Assembly: GCF_000321225.1 (NCBI RefSeq)
Contig: NW_004450465.1
Coordinates: 564,137 to 628,136 of the forward strand
Direction: 5' to 3'
Length of the DNA stretch: 64,000 bases
DNA from: Odobenus rosmarus divergens
Taxonomy: Eukaryota > Chordata > Mammalia > Carnivora > Odobenidae
A program made the position numbers and the translations under genes. The notes beneath the pieces were generated by a model. It was given only the letters and a program-made list of their open reading frames with translations. It ran no database searches and was not told the DNA's origin. Positions 63,430-64,000 of the stretch are shown here, piece after piece. How positions within the stretch are numbered: position 1 is the stretch's first letter; every line of letters starts with the position of its first letter.

Positions 63430-64000
63430 AAGGTATCTTAGGTTGGGTCCTCCAGAAGCAGAGCTTGAGACTAGAATTCTTGTGTGAGGGATTTGTTGAG
63501 GGGGCTCTGCAGGGAAAAAAAAAACAAACCTGTAAGAATGAGGAAGCAGGATAGCACAGGGGAAGAAGTTGGGCAAAGAGGTGTATCTAGCTGCAGCCTA
63601 TGCTTAGCCTGATTTCAGAAGAAAGAATTGGAGCAAGAGGGGCTCCATTGAATTACCCTATTCCCCCGAGGGCACATGATGTGATGAGCTCTGGGTGTTA
63701 TATGCAACTAATGAATTAATGAACTCTATGTCTGGAACCTATGATGTACTATATGTTTGCTAATTGAATTTATATTTTAAAAAAATTGAATCAGAAAGAA
63801 AGAAAATGATCAGTTGAGGACTAAATCTGGTAACTGAAAATTATCCTAAGATTCTGTTGAGAGAAAATTTTGGACTAAGGGACAAACATTTCTATTTTAA
63901 AATGTTTATAAAACAAGATTCATCACTACTGGGCGGGGGGGAAGAAGGGCTCCATTGAGTCAGCTGTCCTGAGGCAAGGGAGCTGGGCTTGTATCTCTGC
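63430..64000. repeat. Old unclassified repeat interrupted by an L1 end
   Basis: The part before the interruption has GGTTGGGTCCTCCAGAAGCA and TTGTTGAGGGGGCTCTGCAG. The part after it (63948 onward) resumes with GGCTCCATTGAGTCAGCTG. The two parts are joined by the shared word GGCTCCATTGA. Confidence 0.55.
63657..63790 (+). mobile_element. L1 3' end inserted in an older repeat
   Basis: GAGGGCACATGATGTGATGA and GCTCTGGGTGTTATATGCAA identify the carnivore L1 tail, followed by an A-rich segment near 63780. Confidence 0.8.

Larger units (their letters stand above)
61091..64000. other. Sequence downstream of FYB1, no gene recognised
   Basis: This region is AT-rich or pyrimidine-rich with no conserved coding frame. 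It holds a CA patch (61797-61815), a T/G repeat (63190-63232), an old repeat (63430-63656 and 63948-64000) and an L1 3' end inserted in it. The pyrimidine-rich interval 61440-62400 has a repeat-like character but is unassigned. Confidence 0.6.

Overview
This window is vertebrate nuclear DNA from a carnivoran mammal. It is AT-rich, almost entirely intronic, and holds about 25 copies of the lysine-tRNA-derived CAN-SINE, which is restricted to carnivores. The SINE copies resemble the types found in bears, panda, seals and mustelids rather than the canid type, so an arctoid caniform is the best guess; the exact species cannot be read from the sequence.

There is one recognisable protein-coding gene, on the + strand: the 3' part of FYB1 (ADAP, SLAP-130, FYN-binding protein), a haematopoietic adaptor. 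I assembled 16 constitutive coding exons from 12452 to 59431 plus one 138-nt cassette exon at 39379-39516. Spliced without the cassette they give 403 codons and a TAG stop, in frame across all 15 junctions. The first exon here begins inside a codon, so the first coding exon(s), which hold the long N-terminal part, and the promoter lie upstream of base 1. Bases 1-12451 are read as intron.

Layout: 1-12.4 kb, intron with L1 ends, MIRs and SINEs; 12.45-28 kb, proline-rich exon, three very short acidic exons and a charged helix exon; 31.4-32.2 kb, first helically extended SH3 domain and its YDDV motif; 37-43.5 kb, short exons with the FPPPP and YDGI motif, the cassette, and the second YDDV; 46-59.4 kb, second charged helix, second SH3 domain and the C-terminal YDDI and YDND motifs; 59.4 kb onward, 3' UTR and then intergenic sequence with old repeats.

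In the protein, the proline-rich region, the phosphotyrosine motifs and the EVH1 ligand recruit SKAP, SLP-76, FYN and Ena/VASP proteins to link T-cell receptor signals to integrin activation; the two SH3-like domains bind lipids and stabilise the scaffold. These roles are established for the family, not shown by the DNA.

I saw no undescribed gene system. The points most worth checking are the duplicated helix-SH3 exon module, the two competing acceptors of the cassette exon, an unassigned 85-nt exon-like segment in phase with the upstream exon, a perfect 27-bp hairpin, a 168-bp direct duplication around an L1 piece, and SINEs stacked at one target site.
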